From: JBEKHI01 sp050012355
GTDB taxonomy: Bacteria; Actinomycetota; Actinomycetes; Streptosporangiales; Streptosporangiaceae
Assembly: GCA_050012355.1 (NCBI GenBank)
Contig: JBEKHI010000019.1
Location: forward strand, 1 to 39,274
Length of the DNA: 39,274 bases
Direction: 5' to 3'
Shown here in pieces: positions 25,647 to 33,427 of the stretch; position 1 is the stretch's first letter; each line of letters begins with the position of its first letter. The position numbers were made by a program, and so were the translations under genes. The notes below the pieces were generated by a model. The model was not told the origin of the DNA. It did no database searches and worked only from the letters and a program-made list of their open reading frames with translations.

Positions 25647-26194
25647 ATCCAGCGACTTTCCGTGACGCTCTCGGCCGGTTCGGCAGCGGCGTGGTCGTCG
25701 TGGCTGGCGTGGACGGGCAGGGACCGGCGGGGCTGGCCTGCCAGTCATTCTTCGCGGTGTCGCTCGATCCGCCGCTGATCGCGGTGTCCCCCTCGGTCAC
25801 GTCGGCCAGCTGGCGGCGGATCGCCGCGACCGGCGCGTTCGCCGTCTCCGTGCTGGCCGCGCAGCAGCGCGAGCTGTGCCTGACCTTCGGGCGCGGCGGC
25901 CCGCGGGACAAGTTCGCCGCCAGCGGGTGGGATCCGGGGCCGTCCGGCTCCCCGTTCATCCACGGGGCGCTGGCCTGGCTGGACTGCCGGATCACGGCGG
26001 TGCACGAGGCGGGTGACCATTACCTCGTGCTCGGCGCGGTCCAGCACCTGGTCGCGCGGGCAGGTGATCCGCTGGTGTTCTTCCGCGGGATGTTCGGTAC
26101 TTTCGCGCCCGATCCGGGGGCCAAGGTGCCCCGCCAGCCGCCCGCCGAGGACGTCTGGGGATCCGGCCCGTGGCAGCAGGGGCTGGACTGGTGA
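25643..26194 (+). CDS. flavin reductase (HsaB/HpaC-like)
   Basis: 183 residues from ATG 25643, within an ATGA overlap. The flavin-reductase-like split barrel is seen as the opening FRDALGRFGSGVVVVAG, CQSFFAVSLDPPLIAVSP, a WRRIAATGAFAVSVLA strand-helix, and a GDHYLVLGAVQHL strand with a closing FFRGMFGTF. It should supply reduced FMN or FAD to the monooxygenase encoded just upstream. The C-terminal 25 residues are a flexible Pro-rich tail. Confidence 0.9.
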   Translation: MNPATFRDALGRFGSGVVVVAGVDGQGPAGLACQSFFAVSLDPPLIAVSPSVTSASWRRIAATGAFAVSVLAAQQRELCLTFGRGGPRDKFAASGWDPGPSGSPFIHGALAWLDCRITAVHEAGDHYLVLGAVQHLVARAGDPLVFFRGMFGTFAPDPGAKVPRQPPAEDVWGSGPWQQGLDW

Positions 26195-26220
26195 AACAAC
26201 GCACACAAGGAGCAACCGGC

Positions 26221-27246
26221 ATGGCGCCTAGCGCTTTGATCATCGGCGGCAACGGTCAGATCGGCCGGGCCGCCGCCCGCCGCCTGGCCAAGGCCGGCTG
26301 GTCAGTCTCGATCGGCTCCCGGAGCGGCAGCGACGCCGAGCCAGACGTGACCACCGTCCCGCTGGACCGCGACGATACGCAGGCCCTGCTGGCCGCCGCC
26401 CGCGGCAAGGACCTCGTGCTGGACGTGGTCGCCTTCACGCAGGCACACGCCACCCAGCTCGCGAACCTGGCAGGCGACGTCGGCTCACTGGTCGTCATCT
26501 CAACCGGTGCCGTGTACAAGGGTGCCGAGGACGGGGCCGGCGGGCTTCCCGTCCCGGTCCCCGAGGACTGGCCGACGCTCGCCGACCCGGGTCCGGCCAC
26601 GGCGGGGCACGAGGCGTACGGGGCGAACAAGGCCGCGATGGAGCGGCTGCTGCTGGAGACCGACGACCTGCCGGTGACCATCTTGCGCCCCGGCACCCTG
26701 CACGGCCCCTACAGCGCCTCCCTGCACCAGTGGTCGTTCATCAAGCCGGCCCTCGACCGGAGGCCGCATGTGGTGCTGGCCTACGACGGGCGGAGCCGGT
26801 TCAGTACCTCGGCGGTGGCGAACGTCGCCGAGCTCATTGCGCTGTGCGCCGCTGCGCCTGGCAAACGCGTGCTCAACGCGACCGACGACGAGGCGCTGAC
26901 CGTCGCCCAGATCGGTGCCCGGGTCTTCGCCGCGATGTCGCACGACTGCGAGATCCTGACCTTCCCCGGGCCGCCGCGCGAGGATGGCCTCGGCTTCAAT
27001 CCGTGGGGCATCCCCAGCGACATCGTGCTGGACATGCGCAAGGCCCGCGACGAGCTCGGCTACACCCCGGCGGTTTCCTACGACGAGGCGCTCCGGACGG
27101 ACATCGACTGGGCGATTTCGGCCGTCGAGACGGCCCAGGAATGCGGTTTGTCGTGGCACGACGTTTTTCCCGGCTTGGTCGGGCGGTTCGGCGCCGCCTG
27201 CTGGTTCCCCTACGATGCCGAAGATTCCTTTGCGAGGTCACGATGA
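26221..27246 (+). CDS. NAD-dependent epimerase/dehydratase family (extended SDR)
   Basis: 341 residues from ATG 26221, preceded by AAGGAG at 26207-26212 with 8 bases of spacing. Rossmann motif GGNGQIG at 9-15, a strand ending VVISTGAVYKG near 91-101, and the YxxxK catalytic pair as YGANK (Tyr133, Lys137) in the extended short-chain dehydrogenase family. TILRPGTLHGPYS is the usual strand after it. Such enzymes oxidise, reduce, epimerise or dehydrate; here it probably acts on the operon's intermediate. The stop overlaps the next ATG. Confidence 0.87.
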   Translation: MAPSALIIGGNGQIGRAAARRLAKAGWSVSIGSRSGSDAEPDVTTVPLDRDDTQALLAAARGKDLVLDVVAFTQAHATQLANLAGDVGSLVVISTGAVYKGAEDGAGGLPVPVPEDWPTLADPGPATAGHEAYGANKAAMERLLLETDDLPVTILRPGTLHGPYSASLHQWSFIKPALDRRPHVVLAYDGRSRFSTSAVANVAELIALCAAAPGKRVLNATDDEALTVAQIGARVFAAMSHDCEILTFPGPPREDGLGFNPWGIPSDIVLDMRKARDELGYTPAVSYDEALRTDIDWAISAVETAQECGLSWHDVFPGLVGRFGAACWFPYDAEDSFARSR

Positions 27247-28808
27247 GTCAGTTCACCGGTGAGTTCGTCCGCTCCGGCGACCCGGGCTTCGACGAGGCCG
27301 CGATCGGCCGGGTCTTCAACCACCGCCGTCCTGGACGGCGCCCCGTCGCGGTGCTGTCCGCCGTGGACGCGTCCGATGTGGCGGCCGGCGTGCGACTGGC
27401 GCGTGAGGAAGGCTGGCAAGTGGCGGTGCGCTCGGGCGGGCACTCCTGGCCCGCGTGGTCGCTGCGGGAGAACGCGCTGCTGATCGACCTGGCCCGCTTC
27501 ACCAGCATGTCCTACGACGAGGCGACCGGCATCGCGACCGTCGGCCCGGCGGTGCGCGGCGGAGTCGACCTCGACCCGTTCCTGGCTGAGCGCGGCCGGT
27601 TCTTCGCCGGCGGGCACTGCCCGACGGTGGGACTCGGCGGCTTCCTGCTGCAAGGGGGAATGGGCTGGAACTGCCGGGGCTGGGGCTGGGCGGCGGAGTC
27701 CATCGAGTCGATGGACGTGGTCACCGCGTCCGGTGAGCTGGTGCGGTGCTCGGAGACGGAGCACGCCGACCTGTTCTGGGCGGCCCGCGGGTCGGGTCCC
27801 GGGTTCTTCGGAGTGGTCACCTCGTTCCGGCTGCGGACTAGGCCACGGTTCCGTGAACTGACTCAGACGACTTACGTGTACCCGGCGGCCCTCGCCGAGG
27901 AGGTGCTGGCCTGGCTGCACACGGCGCGCCACGACGTCCCGCCGTCGGTGGAACTGGTGGCGGTGGGGCTCACGGCGCCCGGGCTCGACGTCCCCGCGCT
28001 CGTAGTGGACGCGGTCAGCTTCGACGGCGGGCCCGAGTCGCTCAAAGCACTGGAATCCTGCCCGGTGGCCGGCAAGGCACTCGCCACCAAGATCGCGCTG
28101 CCGTGCTCGATCGCCGACCTGCGGACCGAGCAAATCCGCGCCAATCCGGAAGGCCACCGGTACTTCGTCGACAACGCCTACCTCGTGGGCGAGACCGGCT
28201 CGATGATCCCGGCGCTGGCGCCCGCGTTCAGCGACCTGCCGACGCCCAAGTCGTTCTCGCTGTGGTTCGACCTAGCGCACCTGCCCGGCCGCCCGCTGCC
28301 CGACATGGCGCAGTCGCTGCAGACCGACCTGTATTTTGCCAGCTACGTGGTGTGCTCGTCGGCCGCGGATGACGCCCGGTGCCGCGCCTGGGTCGACGAC
28401 ACGATGGCCCGCATTGAGCCGTTCTCCCCCGGCTGTTATCTAGGCGACAGCGACTTCACCGTCCGCCCCGCGCCATTCATGAGTGATTCCGCCTGGGACC
28501 GGTTTCGCCGTATCCGCGCGGACCGCGACCCGGACGGCTTGTTCCCTGGTTACCTATATGGTGCCAAGCCACCCCGGTTGTTAACGCTACGCTGGCGACA
28601 TGTCAAAGCCAACCGAGGTCAGCATCGTCAGCGGCTATTTCAACCCGCTGCACGTCGGCCACCTAGACATGATGGAGGCCGCGCGGGCCCTGACCGGGTA
28701 CCTGGTGGTGATCGTGAACAACGACACTCAGCAGGTGCTCAAGAAGGGAAAGGTCATCCAGCCGCTGGAACACCGGCTGCGGATCGTCCGGGCGCTGCGG
28801 GTGGCTGA
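27243..28808 (+). CDS. FAD-binding oxidase, berberine-bridge-enzyme type
   Basis: 521 codons from ATG 27243. PCMH-type FAD domain with RSGGHSW, whose His67 matches the 8-alpha-linked FAD ligand, and GGHCPTVGLGG, whose Cys126 matches the 6-S-cysteinyl ligand, so bicovalent FAD is expected. The BBE-type C-terminus DPDGLFPGYLYG ends near residue 441. The last 80 codons do not look like the family: they run through the start of the nucleotidyltransferase gene in another frame for 209 bases and are Arg/Pro/Gly-rich. A normal stop was probably lost by a small frameshift or substitution; a TAA lies in another frame at 28581-28583. Likely oxidises an alcohol or ring carbon. Confidence 0.85.
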   Translation: MSQFTGEFVRSGDPGFDEAAIGRVFNHRRPGRRPVAVLSAVDASDVAAGVRLAREEGWQVAVRSGGHSWPAWSLRENALLIDLARFTSMSYDEATGIATVGPAVRGGVDLDPFLAERGRFFAGGHCPTVGLGGFLLQGGMGWNCRGWGWAAESIESMDVVTASGELVRCSETEHADLFWAARGSGPGFFGVVTSFRLRTRPRFRELTQTTYVYPAALAEEVLAWLHTARHDVPPSVELVAVGLTAPGLDVPALVVDAVSFDGGPESLKALESCPVAGKALATKIALPCSIADLRTEQIRANPEGHRYFVDNAYLVGETGSMIPALAPAFSDLPTPKSFSLWFDLAHLPGRPLPDMAQSLQTDLYFASYVVCSSAADDARCRAWVDDTMARIEPFSPGCYLGDSDFTVRPAPFMSDSAWDRFRRIRADRDPDGLFPGYLYGAKPPRLLTLRWRHVKANRGQHRQRLFQPAARRPPRHDGGRAGPDRVPGGDREQRHSAGAQEGKGHPAAGTPAADRPGAAGG

Positions 28809-29049
28809 CGACGCGATCGGGGCGGCTGACCAGGACGGGACCGTGCGGGAGAGCCTGGCTCTGGTCAGGGAGCGCTACCCGGAATCGCGGCTGATCTTCG
28901 CCAACGGGGGCGACCGGTCGCAGCGCTCGGTGGTCGCCGAGTCCGACGTATGTGAGGAACTTGGCATCGAACTGCGCTTCGGTGTCGGCGGCGAGACAAA
29001 GGCCGATTCCAGCACGCATATTAACCAGCTCCTTGGACACGAGTCCTAA
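28600..29049 (+). CDS. cytidylyltransferase/adenylyltransferase-like nucleotidyltransferase
   Basis: 149 residues. The HxGH nucleotidyltransferase motif is His18-Val-Gly-His21 in GYFNPLHVGHLDMM. Further conserved parts are VIVNNDTQQVLKKGK, RIVRALRVADDAI and LIFANGGDRS. The size and motifs fit glycerol-3-phosphate cytidylyltransferase/FAD-synthetase-like domains that transfer a nucleotide to a phosphorylated small molecule. ATG 28600 has no visible Shine-Dalgarno, and TACGCT 9 bases before it could be the -10 of a leaderless transcript. It overlaps the extended 3' end of the oxidase frame. Substrate unknown. Confidence 0.85.
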   Translation: MSKPTEVSIVSGYFNPLHVGHLDMMEAARALTGYLVVIVNNDTQQVLKKGKVIQPLEHRLRIVRALRVADDAIGAADQDGTVRESLALVRERYPESRLIFANGGDRSQRSVVAESDVCEELGIELRFGVGGETKADSSTHINQLLGHES

Positions 29050-29101
29050 CGAGAGGGCTTCTCATATCCCGGGAAATGGTCTTTGAAACCTGTGAGCAGG
29101 T

Positions 29102-29123
29102 ACCCTCCGGAGGGTGAGAGGAG
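29102..29123 (+). promoter_or_regulatory. 14-bp palindrome and ribosome site before the mannosyltransferase
   Basis: The perfect palindrome accctccggagggt occupies 29102-29115, immediately followed by the Shine-Dalgarno gagaggag (29116-29123), which is 7 bases before GTG 29131. If the palindrome pairs in RNA, it would sit next to the ribosome site. The strong Shine-Dalgarno is why GTG 29131 is preferred over TTG 29083. Confidence 0.5.
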
Positions 29124-29130
29124 CCACGGC

Positions 29131-30597
29131 GTGCCGCCCGACCTGACGCGCGACCCGGTCGCCGCGCCACCTCGGCCACCGCTCGCCGAGCCGCCGATAC
29201 CAGGCGGCAAGGTCGAAGCCCAGATGGGCAAGCTGATCAAGATCCTCTCCTCCAGCTTGCTCACGCGACCCAAGGTCGCGATCATGCTCAGCGGGCTTGG
29301 ACTCGGAGGTATCGCTTTCGTCGGCCTCTGCGCCCCGAACTCGGCGACCGTCCCGGTCCTGCTCCCGCTCACCGACCTGGCCAAGCGGCTCGGCGCCCCG
29401 ACGCGCCTGGGCGACATCTGGACCAACCTGATCATGTACCCGGCGATCCTGCTGTGCTGCCTGGGGCTGGCGGGGATGCTGTGGGCTAACAGCAAGGGCT
29501 GGAACCCGAACCCGCGCCGGGTGTTCTGGACCGCCGTCGGCGTGATCGCCGTCTGCGTGAACATCACGCCGGTCGGCTCCTCGGATACGGCCAGCTACGC
29601 GGCTTACGGGCGGATCGCCGCGCTCGGCAAGAACCCGTACGTCTACCTCCCTTATGACCTGCCCGGCCATGACCACAACCCGTACACGGCACTGATCGGT
29701 ACGACCTGGACCAAGACCCCCTCGGTCTACGGGCCGCTGGCGACCTGGATCCAGCTTTTCGCGGCCAGGATCGGCGGCGCCCGGCCGTGGGCGACCATCT
29801 GGGTCATCATGATCTGCACCGCGGTCGCCTTCGTGCTCGCGGGTTACGTGCTGCTGCGCACCGCCGACAACCCGGTCCGCGCCAGCCTACTGTGGGTGGC
29901 TAACCCGCTGCTGATCGAGCAGCTGATTTTCGGCGGCCAGCTGGACGCCTACATCGCGCTGGCTGGGATCATCGCGATCCTGATCTCCCGGCGGGGCACG
30001 ACGGTGTGGCACGACATCGCGGTCGGCATCCTGGTGGGTATCGCCGGCGGCATCAAGGTCACCGCGATCTTCGTCGGGCTCGGCATCGCCGTGCCGTTGC
30101 TCCGCGAGCGGGCCTGGTGGCGGCTGGTCCGTACTGGCGCGATCGCCGCGGCGACCACCATCGGGATGTACGCGGGCAGCTACGGACTGCACGCGCTCTG
30201 GCTGACGTTCAACGACGCCAAGCTGGTGATCTCCCCGTCGGTGTGGCGGCTGGTGCAGATCATGTTCGACCATCTGTTCCCGGCGCACACGGCGGGGGTA
30301 TCCACCGTGTTCGGGTTCCTGTGGCCGCCGCTGACCCTGTTGCTGGCCTGGTACCTGTACAACCGGCTATCCCCAGACGTCCCCGCCGCGCTGGCCGCGA
30401 CCTGCGCCCTGACCTTCGCCTGGGTGATCGTGACACCCTGGTCGCTGCCCTGGTACACATCAGTCGCCTGGGTCGCGCTGGCCCTGCTCCCCCGCAACAC
30501 GCTGACCCGCTGGCTGACGCTGGCGACCGGCGCGCTCGCGTTGCTGCATTTCAACGGCGGTCATCCGCAGAACACCCCGACCGGCCCGACGCCGTGA
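29131..30597 (+). CDS. polytopic mannosyltransferase, MptB/GT87-like
   Basis: 488 residues from GTG 29131. A Pro-rich cytoplasmic start precedes roughly 11-13 membrane helices. The loop SSDTASYAAYGRIAALGKNP near 150-170 is the catalytic-loop type of polyprenol-phosphate-mannose-dependent enzymes (MptA/MptB, GT-C fold), with Asp as likely catalytic residue; a YGPLATWIQL segment follows. These enzymes add alpha-1,6-mannose to lipid-linked mannan or lipomannan at the outer face of the membrane in actinobacteria. It overlaps the GH76 gene by GTGA. The exact acceptor is unknown. Confidence 0.8.
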   Translation: MPPDLTRDPVAAPPRPPLAEPPIPGGKVEAQMGKLIKILSSSLLTRPKVAIMLSGLGLGGIAFVGLCAPNSATVPVLLPLTDLAKRLGAPTRLGDIWTNLIMYPAILLCCLGLAGMLWANSKGWNPNPRRVFWTAVGVIAVCVNITPVGSSDTASYAAYGRIAALGKNPYVYLPYDLPGHDHNPYTALIGTTWTKTPSVYGPLATWIQLFAARIGGARPWATIWVIMICTAVAFVLAGYVLLRTADNPVRASLLWVANPLLIEQLIFGGQLDAYIALAGIIAILISRRGTTVWHDIAVGILVGIAGGIKVTAIFVGLGIAVPLLRERAWWRLVRTGAIAAATTIGMYAGSYGLHALWLTFNDAKLVISPSVWRLVQIMFDHLFPAHTAGVSTVFGFLWPPLTLLLAWYLYNRLSPDVPAALAATCALTFAWVIVTPWSLPWYTSVAWVALALLPRNTLTRWLTLATGALALLHFNGGHPQNTPTGPTP

Positions 30598-31538
30598 CCC
30601 CCGCGGCGGCGGCGGCGACCGCCCTGCAACGCTGGTACCGCCCGCGCAGTGGCTTGTGGTCCTCCACTGGCTGGTGGAACTCGGCCAACGCGCTCACCGC
30701 GCTCATCGGCTACCTGTCGGTGACCGGGGACTCGTCGCATACCCCGGTGATCGAGCGGACCTTCCAGCGCGCGCCCCGCCGCCATCCCGGCTTCGTCAAC
30801 GAGTACTTCGACGACTGCGGCTGGTGGGCGCTGGCCTGGATCGACGCCCATGACCTGACCGGCTCTCCCGCGTACCTGTCCGCCGCTGCCGACATTTTCG
30901 ACCACATGACGAGCGGGTGGGACGACGGCATGTGGTGGCGCGCCGCCCGCGACTACAAGAACGCCATCACCAGCGAACTATTCGGCCTTCTCGCCGCCCG
31001 GCTTTTTTTGCGATCAAAACGTCGCGACTATCTCTCCTGGGCAAGTCGCTGCTGGGATTGGTTCGCGGCCAGCGGCATGCTCGGTCCCTCGGGCCTGGTC
31101 AACGACGGCCTCACCCCCGACGGGCGAAACAACGGCGGCACCACCTGGACGTACAACCAGGGCGTGCTGCTGGGCTTCCTCGCCGAACTGCACACCGCGA
31201 CCGGATCCGGTGACCTCCTCGAGGTGGGCCGCGGGGTGGCTCAGGCCGCGTTCTCATCGCTGACCGAGGACGGGATCCTCACCGAACCGGGTATCCCCGA
31301 CGGGGATCGCATCCAGTTCAAGGGCATCTTCGTCCGCAACCTGCGGCGCTTCGCCGCGGTGACGGATGTTCCCGGGTACCGCGAGTTCATCCAGGCGAAC
31401 GCCGCGTCCGTGTGGTCACGGGCCAGGAACAGCTCGGATGAGCTCGGCTTCCGGTGGCAGGGCCCGTTCGACACCGCCGACGCCGCCCGGCAGTCCTCCG
31501 CCCTCGACCTCCTCACCGCCGCCGCACTCTCCCCCTGA
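30594..31538 (+). CDS. glycoside hydrolase family 76 (alpha-1,6-mannanase-like)
   Basis: 314 residues from GTG 30594. The (alpha/alpha)6-barrel signature is evident: STGWWNSANALTALIGY, EYFDDCGWWALAWIDAHDLT at 70-89, a second pair SGWDDGMWW at 107-115, and DYKNAITSELFGLLAARL at 120-137. GH76 uses a pair of aspartates; Asp73-Asp74 and Asp110-Asp111 are both present, and I do not decide between them. No signal peptide is visible, so as written the enzyme would be cytoplasmic, odd for a mannanase. Coupled translation with the MptB-like gene suggests trimming or transglycosylation of the same mannan. Confidence 0.85.
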   Translation: MTPAAAAATALQRWYRPRSGLWSSTGWWNSANALTALIGYLSVTGDSSHTPVIERTFQRAPRRHPGFVNEYFDDCGWWALAWIDAHDLTGSPAYLSAAADIFDHMTSGWDDGMWWRAARDYKNAITSELFGLLAARLFLRSKRRDYLSWASRCWDWFAASGMLGPSGLVNDGLTPDGRNNGGTTWTYNQGVLLGFLAELHTATGSGDLLEVGRGVAQAAFSSLTEDGILTEPGIPDGDRIQFKGIFVRNLRRFAAVTDVPGYREFIQANAASVWSRARNSSDELGFRWQGPFDTADAARQSSALDLLTAAALSP

Positions 31539-31631
31539 CCCCCAGCGCCACCACAGCCCCCGCACCACCCGCCCCCGCCCCCGCAAGCACCACCCACACC
31601 ACCCGCACCCCCCGCGCCGCCCGCGACCCCA
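31537..31631 (+). other. T-free C-rich tract after the GH76 stop
   Basis: From the stop codon to 31631 there is not one T, and C makes up about two thirds with few G. An RNA that is C-rich and G-poor is what Rho uses to load, so this could be a Rho-utilisation site. On the minus strand the same DNA has runs of 3 to 5 G at 31557-31582 with short spacers, a plausible G-quadruplex. With the hairpin and the next 170 bases, this fills the 313-base gap before the cysteine-rich ORF. Confidence 0.5.
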
Positions 31632-31682
31632 TGGATGTCCCATCGCTGGCGCTATAGCCCCCTCGGTGGGACATCCATGGGG
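31627..31682 (+). terminator. long hairpin downstream of GH76
   Basis: Perfect 16-bp arms, ccccatggatgtccca (31627-31642) and its complement (31667-31682), with a 24-base loop that itself contains the palindrome gctatagc (31651-31658). There is no T-tract. The position after a C-rich tract suggests the end of the glycan operon; a mobile repeat element is the alternative. Confidence 0.6.
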
Positions 31683-31851
31683 GCTGTGGCGGGCCGGCGG
31701 CGCTGGGAGGCTTGGCGATAAAGCCGCATTTATCACTATTGCTTCGGTGGCCTCACGGACACCCGGATGTACCGCCGGGGGGGATTACCTTCGGTCGCCA
31801 TTTCCTGTCTCCTTGTAACGGCGGAGCCAATCTGCGAAGGGAGGGACAGTG

Positions 31852-31926
31852 ATGCGAGATTGCTCCTGCGGGCACGGTTCATCGTGCGGGTGCTCAAGCG
31901 GCTGCAGCTGTGGATGCAACAGCTGA
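31852..31926 (+). CDS. 24-residue cysteine-rich peptide overlapping a membrane-protein gene
   Basis: ATG 31852 follows GGGAGGG (31839-31845) by 6 bases, the best Shine-Dalgarno of the neighbourhood, and no longer gene uses it. The peptide has Cys at 4, 6, 12, 14, 18, 20 and 22 of 24, arranged as CxC pairs spaced by Gly/Ser, with one His8. The TGA (31924-31926) overlaps the ATG at 31914 of the membrane protein by 13 bases. It could be a tiny metallothionein-like chelator, a cysteine-sensing leader peptide controlling the next gene, a RiPP precursor, or a chance frame in GC-rich DNA. The long ORF's own upstream starts have no ribosome site, which supports real translation here. Confidence 0.5.
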   Translation: MRDCSCGHGSSCGCSSGCSCGCNS

Positions 31927-32870
31927 CCGAACAGGCGGCCGTCCCGACGGCCTCGTCCGGGGAACCGGGACGGCCGCGACCCGACGCCTTCGCGGGATGG
32001 CGATCTCCCGACGCCCGGCGCTTGCTGCAGCTCGGGCTGGCCGGAATCTGGCTGCTCGACGCGGTGCTGCAGTGCCAGCCGTTCATGTTCACCACCGCGT
32101 TTGGCCAGATGCTGGCGAGCAGTGCCAGCGGCAATCCGCATCCGGTGGCCGCGCCCATCGGCTGGGCCGCGCGGATCATCGAGCAGCATCCCGACCCGGC
32201 GAACTCGGCGTTCGCCGCCATCCAGTTCCTCATCGCCGTCGGCATCGCGTGGCGGCCAGCGGTCAAGGTCGCGCTGGCGGCCTCGGTCGGCTGGTCGGTC
32301 GCGGTGTGGTGGTTCGGCGAAGGCCTCGGCGGTGTACTCACCGGGACGGCCAGCCCGGTGAACGGGGCGCCAGGCGCCGTCATCCTCTACGCCCTGCTGG
32401 CCGTCCTGCTGTGGCCGGCTGACCGGGATCCGGACGCTCCGTTCCCGGCTGGGCGTGCGGTCGGAAGGCATACCGCCCGCGCGGCGTGGCTGCTGCTGTG
32501 GGGCAGCCTCGCGTGGTTCGCCGTCGCGCCCGCCGGCCGCACCGCGCAGGGGCTGCACGACCTGATCGCCGCCATGACCTCCGGCGAACCCGGCTGGCTG
32601 GCCACCACCGGCAATGTCACCGCTGGGGTGGTGGCGCACCGCGGTGGACTGGCATCCGTCGTTATGGCCATAGTGCTTGTCGTGGTGGCGGCCGGAGTGT
32701 TGCTTCCGGCCTGGCCCGCGCGGGTCACGATGGTTCTCGCGATCGTCGTCGCGGCCGTGTTCTGGGTGCCGGGCGAGGCGCTGGGCGGCCTGTTCACCGG
32801 CTCGGCCACCGATCCGAATACCGGTCCGCTCCTTATGCTGCTCACCCTCGCCTACTGGCCGGGGACGTGA
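31914..32870 (+). CDS. multi-pass membrane protein, unknown function
   Basis: 318 residues from ATG 31914; the frame is open to ATG 31767, but that extension (GGLPSVAISCLLVTAE...) has no ribosome site and is judged non-coding. After a polar start there are about eight hydrophobic segments, e.g. LGLAGIWLLDAVLQCQPFMF, FAAIQFLIAVGIA, WLLLWGSLAWFAVAPAG and VVMAIVLVVVAAGVLL. The segment SGNPHPVAAPIGW and a repeated VPGEALGGLFTGSA/GEGLGGVLTGTA motif suggest an internal duplication of two similar halves. I do not recognise a named family. It is coupled to the cysteine-rich ORF upstream and shares one base of stop/start with the DUF5134 gene. Confidence 0.75.
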   Translation: MQQLTEQAAVPTASSGEPGRPRPDAFAGWRSPDARRLLQLGLAGIWLLDAVLQCQPFMFTTAFGQMLASSASGNPHPVAAPIGWAARIIEQHPDPANSAFAAIQFLIAVGIAWRPAVKVALAASVGWSVAVWWFGEGLGGVLTGTASPVNGAPGAVILYALLAVLLWPADRDPDAPFPAGRAVGRHTARAAWLLLWGSLAWFAVAPAGRTAQGLHDLIAAMTSGEPGWLATTGNVTAGVVAHRGGLASVVMAIVLVVVAAGVLLPAWPARVTMVLAIVVAAVFWVPGEALGGLFTGSATDPNTGPLLMLLTLAYWPGT

Positions 32871-33427
32871 TGGCCGGCCCGATCCCGCTCGGCTACGCAC
32901 TCGCCGTGGTCATGCTCGCGATGTCGGTCTACTGTGCCGGCCGGCTGGCCGCCGCCGGGCTGGCCTTCGGGTCCGTCGAGCGGGACGCCGACCTCGGGCA
33001 CGTCGCGATGGGAGTCGCGATGGCCGGGATGCTCGTCCCCAGGCTGAACCCGCTCCCCCGGCCCGCCTGGGAGGCGATCTTCGCGGCGGTGACCGTGTGG
33101 TTCGCCTGGCGCGCGACCCGCGGGCACCGGCACGTGGCGGGCCATTACGCGCAGCACGGCCTGCACGGCGCGGCCATGGTCTACATGCTCGCCGCGGCGG
33201 GCACGGTGGCCGGGGGCGGCCACGGCATGTCCGGCGCGATGACCACGGTCTCAGTACCGGAGCTAGCGGTCATCTTCGCGCTGCTGCTGCTCGGTTGCGC
33301 GATCTGGGAGGTCGACCAGCTCACCGCCCCGCCACCGGACCTGCTGACCATCGCTCCCCGGTTGGCCGGGCTATGCCGCGCTGTGCTCAGCGCCACCATG
33401 GGCTACCTGCTCATCATCATGATTTGA
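32870..33427 (+). CDS. DUF5134 family membrane protein
   Basis: 185 residues, five or so membrane helices, the usual size of actinobacterial DUF5134. Helices carry ordered His/Met residues: His44, Met47, Met51, Met54; His86, His88, His92, His96, His99, Met103, Met106; His118, Met120, Met124. Such an arrangement is typical of metal or heme handling in membranes. The start ATG 32870 shares a base with the previous stop (TGATG); GTG 32867 is an alternative. Its end overlaps the convergent DUF929 gene by 11 bases. Function unknown; copper or heme binding is an inference from residues only. Confidence 0.82.
   Translation: MAGPIPLGYALAVVMLAMSVYCAGRLAAAGLAFGSVERDADLGHVAMGVAMAGMLVPRLNPLPRPAWEAIFAAVTVWFAWRATRGHRHVAGHYAQHGLHGAAMVYMLAAAGTVAGGGHGMSGAMTTVSVPELAVIFALLLLGCAIWEVDQLTAPPPDLLTIAPRLAGLCRAVLSATMGYLLIIMI

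Noticed and set aside
24255..25748. 497-codon minus-strand ORF opposite the monooxygenase
   Set aside because: A shadow frame of GC-rich coding DNA: Arg/Gly/Val-rich, no family resemblance, and fully covered by a well-supported gene on the other strand.
31767..31913. N-terminal extension of the membrane protein to ATG 31767
   Set aside because: No ribosome site before that ATG, the extension does not look like the protein's start, and the Shine-Dalgarno at 31839-31845 fits the cysteine-rich ORF instead.
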